A DNA stretch of 9,344 nt. Source: JAKZSU01 sp047517485. GTDB taxonomy: Bacteria > Pseudomonadota > Alphaproteobacteria > UBA7887. Location of the stretch: contig JAKZSU010000199.1 in NCBI GenBank assembly GCA_047517485.1, positions 1-9,344 on the forward strand. The letters are read 5' to 3'. A model generated the notes under the pieces. That model saw nothing but the letters and a program-made list of their open reading frames with translations. It was not told the origin of the DNA and did not search any database. The number at the start of each line of letters is the position of its first letter. The stretch's first letter is position 1. Position numbers and translations under genes: made by a program. This document shows positions 1 to 6,764 of this stretch, one piece after another.

Positions 1-27
1 GCGCAGATATAGGTCCACGGTGTACAT
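1..27 (-). CDS. istA: IS21-family transposase IstA, N-terminal start only (partial)
   Basis: Nine codons read leftwards out of the window and translate as MYTVDLYLR. This closely matches the opening of IS21-family IstA transposases as I remember them (M-Y/F-x-V-D-L-Y-x-R-V-R-R), where it precedes a helix-turn-helix. IstA is the DDE transposase of the istA/istB pair. The ATG at 25-27 is preceded on the minus strand by purine-rich GAAGG (35-39, 7 nt spacer) and by GGGAGG directly against the start. An in-frame ATG at 40-42 would add MEGGR. The call rests on a very short peptide plus the repeat array behind it, so the family is likely but not proven. The HTH, catalytic domain and istB would lie outside the window. 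Confidence 0.6.
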
Positions 28-66
28 CCTCCCGCCTTCCATCTCAAAAAAGATCGAAGGCTACAG

Positions 67-134
67 GTGGCTGAGTTTTACTCCGCCCGCGGCTGGGAAA
101 TCCCGCCGCTTCCGTGGACTAATTTGTCACCGCC
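67..134. repeat. Three spaced subterminal repeats, probable transposase-binding sites
   Basis: Three similar blocks occur at 67-87, 89-107 and 114-134. Each starts G(T/C)GG, has an AT-richer middle (TTTTA, AAAT, AATTT) and ends in CCGCC. The first two share GGCTG after the start, while the third has GGACT. Start-to-start spacing is 22 and 25 bp, about two helical turns, which would put bound protein on a similar face. The middle copy contains the inverted repeat GGG-AAAT-CCC. Multiple terminal repeats of about this size are known from IS21-family ends; assigning these to IstA binding is inference. Confidence 0.5.
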
Positions 135-150
135 GTTCTCAAAATGTAGG

Positions 151-533
151 GGATACGAGAGCGAAGTGGATACCCAGTATACGTAAAACCGTAAGATCAG
201 CCGCGCCCGGACGTTCGATGATTATTCGCTGTTCCGCTCGATCCGCAATCGGTCCGTATTGCTTGGTGGGCCGGCTGTCTTAGGCGACCGGCGCCGCGGG
301 ATTGCACGGCCATCGATAGGCGACAAAGGTTGACATTCGAACTCTCAGCGGCCATGTGAGGGCCTCAATTTGTCTCCTGGTCGAAAAATGCGCCTCCCGC
401 ATAACGGCGGCGCGCAAAATCCCGAGAGCAATTTTAATGATTCTCCCGTCTCCGCCTTGACCGGCGGATGGTGACGGGACGGGTCGGCGCTGGGTCGCCG
501 GCCACGGATCTCAACCCAAGAGAAAGTACCTAC
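151..533. other. Gene-free region between the IS end and the helicase
   Basis: No convincing gene is visible; the open frames here lack a recognisable protein and a good ribosome site. A TTGACA hexamer sits at 330-335, but the sequence 16-18 bp downstream (CATGTG at 353-358) is a poor -10 match, so a promoter is only possible. If it is used, the helicase mRNA would carry a leader of about 170 nt. A short AT-rich patch at about 429-442 interrupts the GC-rich background. There is no tRNA and no terminator-like hairpin with a T-run. Confidence 0.4.
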
Positions 534-1757
534 GTGAACCAAAACGAATTTTCGGGGCTTGGCCTTGATGAGCCCCTGTTGCGCGCGCTTCGCGCGCAGA
601 ACTACCAACACCCGACGCCGATTCAAGTCCAGGCCATTCCGACCGTGTTGGCCGGCAAGGACCTGCTCGGTATCGCCCAGACCGGGACCGGCAAGACGGC
701 GGCGTTCGGCCTGCCGATATTGCAGACCCTCTCAGCCCATCCACGGCGCGACAAGGGCCGCGACGCGCGGGCGCTGATCCTCGCGCCGACCCGCGAGCTG
801 GCGATTCAGATCGGCGAGGCGTTGCGGACCTACGGTCGCCATCTGTCGCTGCGCCTGGTGGTGATCTATGGCGGTGTCGGCCAAAAGCCGCAGGTCGATG
901 CGCTGCGCCGCGGCGTCGACATCGTGGTCGCCACGCCCGGCCGCCTTCTCGATCTCAAGAACCAAGGACATTTGCGGCTCGCGAGCATCGACCATTTCGT
1001 CCTCGACGAAGCCGACCGGATGCTGGATATGGGATTTATCCATGACATCCGAAAAATCGTCGCCGCGCTGCCGCGCCAGCGCCAAACCCTTTTCTTCTCG
1101 GCGACAATGCCGAACGCGATCGCCACTCTGGCCGGCGATATTCGGCGCGATCCGGTGCGCGCCGCGGTGACGCCGTCGGCGACCCTCGTCGACCGCATCG
1201 AGCAGCGCGTGTTTTTTGTCCCGGCGGCGGATAAGCGGTCCTTGCTGGCCAAGATCCTCAACGACCCCGCGCTTGATCGCACCATCGTTTTTACCCGAAC
1301 CAAACACCGTGCCAACCGGGTCGCCGATCACCTCGACAAGATCGGCATCGCGGCCGAGGCCATCCACGGCAACAAGTCGCAAGGCGCGCGCCAGCGTGCC
1401 CTCGACGGGTTTCGCCGCGGGCGGGTGCGGGTCCTGGTCGCCACCGATATCGCGGCCCGCGGTATCGACGTCGATGGGGTGACCCATGTGATCAATTACG
1501 AGCTGCCCAACGTGCCCGAGGACTATGTCCATCGCATCGGCCGTACCGCGCGCGCCGGCGCATCCGGCGCGGCGATTTCCTTGTGCGATCCCAGCGAACA
1601 GGCCTATTTGCGCGATATCGAAGCCTTGACCAAAGGTCGGCTCGACGTCGCCGGTGGAGAACCGGTCGGCCATTTGCCGGCCAAGAGAGGTTCGAAGCCG
1701 GTGCGCCAAAACCGGCGTCGGCGACCGCGCGCTCACAAGGCGCGCCGCGCGGCTTAA
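534..1757 (+). CDS. rhlE: DEAD-box ATP-dependent RNA helicase, RhlE-like
   Basis: This is an ATP-dependent RNA helicase that unwinds short RNA duplexes, probably in ribosome assembly, RNA decay or cold adaptation in the cytoplasm. All core motifs are present in the 407-residue product: Q motif (FSGLGL near 6 to PTPIQ at 27-31), motif I AQTGTGKT (48-55), PTRELA, TPGR, motif II DEAD (158-161), motif III SAT (189-191), motif V ATDIAARGID and motif VI HRIGRTAR (333-340). A short, very basic tail (QNRRRRPRAHKARR) follows the second RecA fold, as in RhlE-type proteins, and probably binds RNA. I chose GTG at 534 because AAGAGAAAG (518-526) lies 7 nt upstream and the Q motif starts at once. The ATG at 468 would add 22 residues unlike the family. 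The RhlE subgroup assignment is less sure than the DEAD-box call. Confidence 0.93.
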   Translation: MNQNEFSGLGLDEPLLRALRAQNYQHPTPIQVQAIPTVLAGKDLLGIAQTGTGKTAAFGLPILQTLSAHPRRDKGRDARALILAPTRELAIQIGEALRTYGRHLSLRLVVIYGGVGQKPQVDALRRGVDIVVATPGRLLDLKNQGHLRLASIDHFVLDEADRMLDMGFIHDIRKIVAALPRQRQTLFFSATMPNAIATLAGDIRRDPVRAAVTPSATLVDRIEQRVFFVPAADKRSLLAKILNDPALDRTIVFTRTKHRANRVADHLDKIGIAAEAIHGNKSQGARQRALDGFRRGRVRVLVATDIAARGIDVDGVTHVINYELPNVPEDYVHRIGRTARAGASGAAISLCDPSEQAYLRDIEALTKGRLDVAGGEPVGHLPAKRGSKPVRQNRRRRPRAHKARRAA

Positions 1758-1790
1758 ACGCGGCAATTCGTCACCGATAGCGATCGGCAC

Positions 1791-1819
1791 TTGATTCTAA
1801 CCTCAGGGTTTCATACCAA
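1791..1819 (+). promoter_or_regulatory. Possible promoter of the ABC operon
   Basis: TTGATT (1791-1796) and TACCAA (1814-1819) are separated by 17 bp, giving five of six and three of six matches to the sigma70-type consensus. They lie in the 139-bp gap between the helicase and the ABC ATPase. A short inverted repeat CCGAT-AGCG-ATCGG lies just upstream (about 1773-1786) without a T-run, so I do not call it a terminator. Read-through from the helicase therefore remains possible. Confidence 0.3.
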
Positions 1820-1864
1820 TCGGCGCGCATTTTCGAGCAATTGCCGGGAAAACGAACCCCCGGA

Positions 1865-1879
1865 CCGGCAAAGTGCCGG
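1865..1879 (+). other. GC hairpin just upstream of the ABC ATPase ribosome site
   Basis: CCGGCA-AAG-TGCCGG forms a perfect 6-bp stem with a 3-nt loop. It ends 6 nt before the Shine-Dalgarno sequence of the ATPase gene. An upstream alternative GTG at 1873 begins in its loop, which makes that codon an unlikely start. A role in translation control or mRNA stability is inference. Confidence 0.4.
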
Positions 1880-1885
1880 ATATTT

Positions 1886-1892
1886 GGGAGGA
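1886..1892 (+). promoter_or_regulatory. Strong Shine-Dalgarno deciding the ABC ATPase start
   Basis: GGGAGGA contains the GGAGG core (1887-1891) placed 5 nt before the GTG at 1897. This favours 1897 over the in-frame GTG at 1873, which has no comparable site. Confidence 0.75.
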
Positions 1893-1896
1893 CGGC

Positions 1897-2877
1897 GTGT
1901 CGACCCTGATTGAAATCGACAAGCTATCGAAAAATTTTGGCGCGTTGACCGCGGTCGATGACGTGTCATTTGGCGTGTCGCGCGGCGAGGTGCTGGGGTT
2001 TCTCGGGCCGAACGGCGCGGGTAAAACCACCACCATGCGGATGATTACCGGATTTTTGCGGCCCGACCAGGGGCGCATATCGGTGTGCGGTCACGATGTT
2101 CTCGGCGATGAAATCGCGGCCAAGGCGGCGATCGGCTATCTCCCCGAAGGGGCGCCGCTTTACGGCGACATGACCGCGATCGGGCTACTGCGGTTTGTCG
2201 CCGCGGTGCGCCAGGTCGACGCAAACCAAGTGGCGGAGCGCCTCGATTGGGTGATTTCGCGCTTGGGGCTCGCGCCGGTGCTCGATCAGTCGATCGATAC
2301 CCTGTCGAAGGGCTTCAAGCGGCGCGTCGGTCTTGCCCAGGCGCTGCTCCATGATCCCGAGGTTTTGATCCTCGATGAGCCGACTGATGGGCTCGACCCC
2401 AACCAGAAGCACGAAGTCCGCCTCCTCATCAACGAATTGGCGCGTGAAAAAGCGATCATCATCTCGACCCATATCCTCGAGGAAGTCGACGCGGTGTGCG
2501 GCCGCGCGGTCATCATCGACCGCGGCCGCATCGTCGCCGACGGCACCCCCGGCGAGCTCGCGGCGCGGTCGCGCTATCACAATGCGGTGACCGTGGCGGT
2601 GCGCGGCGCCTCGGTCGGCGATGTAGAGCGTGCGTTCAGCGGCCTTTCGGGCGTGGCGACGATTTCGGTCGAAGCGATCGATACCGGCTGCGTGCAGTGC
2701 ACGCTGTTCCCCGCCGGCGACGCGACACCGTTGACCGCGGTGAGCGCCTATCTCCAGACCACCGATTGGACGGTCGAGCGCCTGACCGTCGAGTCGGGGC
2801 GTTTGGAGGACGTGTTCCGCGCGATCACCACGGAGACCGCGGCTCCCGAGGGCGCGAGCGAGGGAGCCGGCCGATGA
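1897..2877 (+). CDS. ABC transporter ATP-binding protein, GldA/CcmA-type (ABC-2 class)
   Basis: This is the cytoplasmic ATPase that would power the permease encoded next. The 326-residue product has a full nucleotide-binding domain: Walker A GPNGAGKTT (37-45), a Q-loop region reading GYLPEGAPLYG (80-90) with Glu in the usual Gln place, signature LSKGFKRRVGLAQ (136-148), Walker B LILDEP (157-162), D-loop GLDPNQ and H-loop His192 in STH. The LPE and LSKG variants are, from memory, normal for the GldA-like branch. The last 110 or so residues form an accessory domain like the DUF4162-type tail of ABC-2 ATPases. GTG at 1897 is chosen for its strong ribosome site. The stop codon overlaps the permease ATG (ATGA), so the two are probably translationally coupled. 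The substrate is unknown. Confidence 0.9.
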   Translation: MSTLIEIDKLSKNFGALTAVDDVSFGVSRGEVLGFLGPNGAGKTTTMRMITGFLRPDQGRISVCGHDVLGDEIAAKAAIGYLPEGAPLYGDMTAIGLLRFVAAVRQVDANQVAERLDWVISRLGLAPVLDQSIDTLSKGFKRRVGLAQALLHDPEVLILDEPTDGLDPNQKHEVRLLINELAREKAIIISTHILEEVDAVCGRAVIIDRGRIVADGTPGELAARSRYHNAVTVAVRGASVGDVERAFSGLSGVATISVEAIDTGCVQCTLFPAGDATPLTAVSAYLQTTDWTVERLTVESGRLEDVFRAITTETAAPEGASEGAGR

Positions 2878-3608
2878 AGGTGGCGCTGGCGATCATCAAA
2901 CGCGAACTGGTGGGATATTTCGCGACTCCGGTCGCCTATGTCTTCATCGTCGTATTTCTCTTTTTGAACGGCATTTTCACGTTCTACCTCGGTGATTTTT
3001 ACGAGCGCGGCCAGGCCGATCTGCAACCGTTCTTCGTCTGGCACCCGTGGCTCTATTTGTTCTTGGTTCCCGCCCTGGGCATGCGCTTGTGGGCCGAGGA
3101 GCGGCGCTCCGGGACAATCGAGTTGTTGATGACCTTGCCGGTTTCGGTGACCCAGGCGGTGCTCGCGAAATTCTTCGCCGCTTGGGCCTTTACCGCGATC
3201 GCGCTGAGTTTGACGTTCCCGATCTGGATCACCGTCAATTACCTCGGCAACCCGGACAATGGCGTGATCTTCGCCGGCTACCTCTCGAGCCTGCTGCTCG
3301 CCGGGGGATTTCTGGCGATATCGGCGTGCATCTCGGCGCTCACCAAGAACCAGGTCATCGCCTTTGTCGTCGCGGTCGTTGTGTGCTTCCTGTTCACCGT
3401 CAGCGGCATGCCGATGGTGATCAACTTCTTCAGCGACTGGGCACCGCAGGCCCTGGTCTCGACCATCGCGTCATTTAGTTTCATGGGCAATTTCACCGAC
3501 ATGACCCGAGGCGTCATTGATATCCGGCATGTCATATATTTTGCCTCGCTGATCGGCGTCTGGCTGTTCGCCAACATTATCGCCGTCGAACACGGCAAGG
3601 GGGCGTAG
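2874..3608 (+). CDS. ABC-2 type permease, GldF-like
   Basis: This is the membrane subunit of the ABC system, 244 residues with about six hydrophobic segments (roughly 17-38, 56-72, 99-122, 132-154, 160-182 and 218-237). The N-terminal pattern KRELVGYFATPVAYVFIVVF and the cytoplasmic motif WAEERRSGTIELLMTLPVS (73-91) are typical of ABC-2 permeases related to GldF. ATG at 2874 overlaps the ATPase stop by 4 bp. No transport substrate can be read from the sequence. In Bacteroidetes, GldF works with GldA and GldG in gliding; homologues outside that phylum are common and their role there is largely open. A homodimer with two ATPase subunits is the likely core (inference from the class). Confidence 0.88.
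   Translation: MKVALAIIKRELVGYFATPVAYVFIVVFLFLNGIFTFYLGDFYERGQADLQPFFVWHPWLYLFLVPALGMRLWAEERRSGTIELLMTLPVSVTQAVLAKFFAAWAFTAIALSLTFPIWITVNYLGNPDNGVIFAGYLSSLLLAGGFLAISACISALTKNQVIAFVVAVVVCFLFTVSGMPMVINFFSDWAPQALVSTIASFSFMGNFTDMTRGVIDIRHVIYFASLIGVWLFANIIAVEHGKGA
3597..3603 (+). promoter_or_regulatory. Shine-Dalgarno for a mini-ORF before the GldG-type gene
   Basis: AAGGGGG lies 7 nt before the ATG at 3611 and overlaps the end of the permease coding sequence. It is at least as good as the site in front of the downstream gene itself (GGGAG, 3633-3637). Confidence 0.45.
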
Positions 3609-3610
3609 TC

Positions 3611-3646
3611 ATGACTGTTTGCCAGAGTCGTCGGGAGTCGATGTGA
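3611..3646 (+). CDS. Possible 11-codon leader ORF coupled to the GldG-type gene
   Basis: ATG at 3611 opens an 11-codon frame (MTVCQSRRESM) whose TGA stop (3644-3646) shares its A with the ATG of the next gene (TGATG, 3644-3648). With a good ribosome site 7 nt upstream, it could carry ribosomes from the permease stop across the gap and hand them to the GldG-type start. The peptide has no recognisable function, and the frame is short enough to occur by chance. Confidence 0.3.
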   Translation: MTVCQSRRESM

Positions 3647-5550
3647 TGAGTGGGCGTCGTCTTTCGGTATGGGGGCTGGTCGCGGTCACCGTGGTGCTGT
3701 TCCTGGCGATCAATGTGCTGAGCCAGACGGTGTTTCGCAGCTTGCGTCTCGATCTCACCGAGAACCGTCTCTACACCTTGTCCGACGGCACCCACCAGGT
3801 GTTGGCCGAGCTGACCGAGCCGCTGACGGTGCGCTTTTTCTACAGCGCCTCGCTCGCCGCCGATTTGCCGTCGATCCGCCAATATGCCCAGCGCGTCCAA
3901 GAGCTGTTGGAGACCTATGCCGCCAAGGCCGATGGCGCGATTACCCTCGAGGTGATCGACCCCGCACCGTTCTCCGACACCGAGGATGAGGCGGTCGGGT
4001 TCGGCCTCCAGGGCGCGCCGATTAACGAAGCGGGCGATCGACTTTATTTCGGCATGGCGGCGACCAATACGACCGACGATATCGAGGTCATCGGATTCTT
4101 TCAGGAACAGCGCGAGACTTTGCTCGAATACAATTTGACTCGCGCCTTCTACAATCTCGGCAATCCCAAGCGGCGGGTTGTGGGGGTAATCAGCACGCTA
4201 CCGATCAATGGCGGTTATGACCCGCAGCGCGGACCGACCGAGCCTTGGGTGGTGATGTCGCAAATTGGGCAATTGTTCGATGTGCGCGACCTCGGCATCG
4301 AGATCGCCGTCATCCCCGCCGACGTCGACGTGCTGATGGTGGTCCATCCCAAGGATCTCGTGCCGCCGACCCGCTACGCCATCGACCAGTTCGTTCTCGG
4401 CGGCGGCAAGGCGATTGTGTTCGTCGATCCGTTCTCGGAAATCGCCGCTTCGGTGCCCGATCCGGAGAATCCGGCGCGGTTGCATAATTCGTGGCTTCCC
4501 GAATTGTTCAAATCCTGGGGCGTCGAGCTGGCGCCGGGCCTGTTCGTCGGCGACCGACAGACCGCGCGCAAGGTGCGGGCCGGCACCCGCGACCAGCCGC
4601 AAGCGGTCGACTATCTCGCGTGGCTGGCGCTGAAAAGCGGCAATTTCAATAGCGATGAAGTGGTGACCGGCCAGCTCGGCGTCGTCAATGTCGCGACCGT
4701 CGGCGCGCTCAGCCCGACCGAGGACGCGACCACCGAGTTCATCCCCTTGATGACATCGACCACGGAAGCGAATTTGATCCAGCGCATGTTGGTGCAGTTC
4801 ATGCCCAACCCGCAGCAATTGCTGGCCGATTTCGAGGCCTCGGGCGAGACCTACGTCATGGCGGCGCGCTTGACCGGCCCGGTATCGACCGCGTTCCCGG
4901 ACGGCCAGCCGTTGGCCGACGGGGCGGCGCCGCTGCCCGAGGAAGGCGAGGACGGCTATGTCGCGCAGCAGACCGAGTCGACCGCGCCGATCCAACTGAT
5001 TTTGGTCGCCGATAGTGATTTGCTTGCCGACCGCCAATGGGTCCAGGTGCAACAATTTCTCAATCAAACCGTTGCCATGCCACTCGCCGACAATGGACCG
5101 TTCGTGGTCAATGCGATCGATGTATTGGCCGGCTCGGACGCCTTGATCGGTTTGCGCAGTCGCGGGACTTCCGAACGACCGTTCGAAGTGGTGCTCGATC
5201 TCCAGCGCCGGGCCGAGGACCGGTTCCGCGAGACCGAGGAAGTCCTGCAGGCGAGGGTCACGGAAGTCGAAGAGAGGTTGGCCGAGATCCAGACCACCGA
5301 AGGCGGTGGCGGCGCGCTGGTTCTGTCCGCCGAGCAGCAGGACGCGATGACGGTGTTCCGCGACGAGCTGATCGATACGCGCAAACAACTGCGCGACGTC
5401 CAGTTGGCGCTGCGCCAAGATATCGAGCGCTTGGGGACTATGCTCAAATTTCTCAATATTGCCCTGGTGCCGCTGTTGATCGGCGTCATCGCGGTGGTGG
5501 TATCGATCGCCAGGCGGCAACGTCGCCGCCGCGCGATCGCGGCGGCGTGA
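3646..5550 (+). CDS. GldG-type ABC auxiliary protein (ABC_transp_aux family)
   Basis: This is a 634-residue protein anchored at both ends. It has a hydrophobic segment at about 8-27 (VWGLVAVTVVLFLAINVL), a large central domain predicted to be periplasmic, a charged helical stretch at about 515-600 likely to form coiled coil, and a second hydrophobic segment at about 604-624 followed by a basic RRQRRRR tail. The opening after the first segment (LDLTENRLYTLSDGTHQVLAEL then VRFFYSASL and VIDPAPFSDTEDEA) is characteristic of GldG-like proteins. Proteins of this kind accompany GldA/GldF-like ABC pairs and may bind a substrate or partner outside the membrane; the exact role is not known. ATG at 3646 is chosen because GGGAG lies 8 nt upstream and the membrane segment follows. 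GTG at 3643 is an equal alternative, and TTG at 3619 is less likely. Confidence 0.85.
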   Translation: MSGRRLSVWGLVAVTVVLFLAINVLSQTVFRSLRLDLTENRLYTLSDGTHQVLAELTEPLTVRFFYSASLAADLPSIRQYAQRVQELLETYAAKADGAITLEVIDPAPFSDTEDEAVGFGLQGAPINEAGDRLYFGMAATNTTDDIEVIGFFQEQRETLLEYNLTRAFYNLGNPKRRVVGVISTLPINGGYDPQRGPTEPWVVMSQIGQLFDVRDLGIEIAVIPADVDVLMVVHPKDLVPPTRYAIDQFVLGGGKAIVFVDPFSEIAASVPDPENPARLHNSWLPELFKSWGVELAPGLFVGDRQTARKVRAGTRDQPQAVDYLAWLALKSGNFNSDEVVTGQLGVVNVATVGALSPTEDATTEFIPLMTSTTEANLIQRMLVQFMPNPQQLLADFEASGETYVMAARLTGPVSTAFPDGQPLADGAAPLPEEGEDGYVAQQTESTAPIQLILVADSDLLADRQWVQVQQFLNQTVAMPLADNGPFVVNAIDVLAGSDALIGLRSRGTSERPFEVVLDLQRRAEDRFRETEEVLQARVTEVEERLAEIQTTEGGGGALVLSAEQQDAMTVFRDELIDTRKQLRDVQLALRQDIERLGTMLKFLNIALVPLLIGVIAVVVSIARRQRRRRAIAAA

Positions 5551-5558
5551 GCGCGATC

Positions 5559-6764
5559 ATGAAGTCCAAGACTCTGATCTCCCTGGTCGTGGTGACCGCG
5601 GTGATCGTCGTCGGCGCGTTCGTCGCCGTCACCTCGCGCGGTACCGCGGTGAAGCGGATCGCCGCCGAAGAGACCGTATTTCCCGGCTTGATCGATGCGA
5701 TCAACGCCACCACCGTGATCGAGGTGACCTTGCCCGACCGGGCGGTCACCATCCACCACGACGGTGAAAACTGGGCGGTTGCCGAACTCGCCGACTTTCC
5801 GCCGCGCTTCGAGCTGGTGAAGCAGCTCTTGCTCAGCATGGCCGAAATGAAGACGGTGGAGGCGAAAACCGCGAACCCCGATCGTCACGGCGTGCTGGGC
5901 CTTGCCGACCCATCGAGTGAACAGGGCGCGGGCTCGCGGGTGCGCCTGCTCGATGCCGATGGTCAGGCGATCGCGGCGCTGATGATCGGCAATCCCGCGC
6001 GCGGCGCCCGCGACTTGTTTTATGTCCGCCGGGATGGCGAGGATCAGACCTGGCTCGCGCGCGGTCATTTCGACGTCGGCAAGGATGCCGAGTCCTGGAT
6101 CGAAACGCTGCTGATGAAATTGCCGATCGAGCGGATGAGGCGGATTACACTCGAACACGCCGACGGCGAGACGGTAACGATTTTCAAGGCGGCGCTCGGG
6201 GATGAGGTGTTCGAACTCGCTGACATTCCCGCCGACGCGACATTGTCCTCGACAGGGCTGCTCGACAGTATCGCGCGGGTGGTCGCGGTGCTGCGTTTCG
6301 ACGAAGTCGCCGCGCCCGACATCGTCGCCGGTGCCGGCGATCCGATTTTGCGCGCGCATTTCCTGAGCTTCGACGGCGTGGTGGTGAAAATCGCGCTGTA
6401 TCAGGTCGAGGACGCCCCGTGGGCGTTGATCGAGGTCGTCTATGACGCCGCGTTGGCGGTCGCGCCGGAGCCTGAGCCGGAGCCCGAGCCGGAGCCCGAG
6501 GAAGCCTCTGAGGACGGCGAAGGCGACAGCGACGCGGAAGCCGCGGCGGCACCGGAGCCGATCGATTTCGCGGCGGAAACCGCCGACGTGGTCGCGCGCA
6601 CCGATCGTTGGGTATTCCGGCTTCCCGACTTCAAGATAGAGAAGCTTTCGACCCGGATGAGCGACCTCGTCAAGCTGCCGGTCGAGGAAGAAGAACCGGC
6701 TGATCCCCTGGCCGATCCCCTGGCCGAATTCCCGCTGCCGGATTTGCCGAGGACATCCGACTAA
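5559..6764 (+). CDS. DUF4340 domain-containing membrane-anchored protein
   Basis: This 401-residue protein has one N-terminal hydrophobic segment (about 6-24, ISLVVVTAVIVVGAFVAV) after MKSK, so most of it should face the periplasm. The region from about 50 (VTLPDRAVTIHHDGENWAVAEL...) with later LGLADP and DLFYVRRDGEDQTWLA resembles DUF4340 proteins, often found beside GldG-type genes. Residues 303-315 are a Pro-Glu repeat followed by an acidic Ala-rich linker; the C-terminus carries a tandem DPLADPLA. The start is uncertain. GTG at 5547 would overlap the GldG-type stop (GTGA) and add four residues, while ATG at 5559 places the basic MKSK before the membrane segment; neither has a strong ribosome site. 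No catalytic motif is visible. Context suggests an accessory subunit of the same ABC system. Confidence 0.8.
   Translation: MKSKTLISLVVVTAVIVVGAFVAVTSRGTAVKRIAAEETVFPGLIDAINATTVIEVTLPDRAVTIHHDGENWAVAELADFPPRFELVKQLLLSMAEMKTVEAKTANPDRHGVLGLADPSSEQGAGSRVRLLDADGQAIAALMIGNPARGARDLFYVRRDGEDQTWLARGHFDVGKDAESWIETLLMKLPIERMRRITLEHADGETVTIFKAALGDEVFELADIPADATLSSTGLLDSIARVVAVLRFDEVAAPDIVAGAGDPILRAHFLSFDGVVVKIALYQVEDAPWALIEVVYDAALAVAPEPEPEPEPEPEEASEDGEGDSDAEAAAAPEPIDFAAETADVVARTDRWVFRLPDFKIEKLSTRMSDLVKLPVEEEEPADPLADPLAEFPLPDLPRTSD
6465..6500 (+). repeat. Three 12-bp in-frame repeats coding Pro-Glu-Pro-Glu
   Basis: Three tandem 12-bp units, CCGGAGCC(T/C)GAG, differ at a single base and encode a PEPEPEPEPEPE stretch in the DUF4340 protein. 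Such stretches are stiff and extended and often act as periplasmic spacers. Near-identical units suggest slippage or recent expansion, so copy number may vary between strains. Confidence 0.75.
6702..6725 (+). repeat. 12-bp tandem duplication near the DUF4340 C-terminus
   Basis: GATCCCCTGGCC occurs twice in direct tandem, in frame, and encodes DPLADPLA. The units are identical, which points to a recent duplication. Confidence 0.7.

Larger units (their letters stand above)
1..150 (-). mobile_element. Terminal segment of an IS21-like insertion sequence
   Basis: The segment holds the start of an istA-like gene pointing left and, upstream of it, three spaced copies of a degenerate repeat (67-134). 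This is the layout of an IS21-family end: terminal base pairs, subterminal transposase-binding repeats, then istA. The outer boundary is not resolved. It should lie to the right of the last repeat, and 150 is a nominal limit. The other end and the target duplication are outside the window, so intactness of the element cannot be judged. Confidence 0.5.

Noticed and set aside
20..283. A plus-strand 87-codon frame at the left edge
   Set aside because: It covers the IS end and its repeats, has no ribosome site and no recognisable protein pattern.
1773..1786. Inverted repeat after the helicase as a terminator
   Set aside because: The stem is only 5 bp and no T-run follows.
732..1790. A long minus-strand open frame opposite the helicase
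   Set aside because: It mirrors the helicase codons in GC-rich DNA, has no recognisable domain, and the helicase on the other strand is unmistakable.
2281..2340. Signature motif reading LSKGF instead of LSGGQ in the ABC ATPase
   Set aside because: From knowledge of GldA-like ATPases, LSKG variants are normal and do not indicate a defect.
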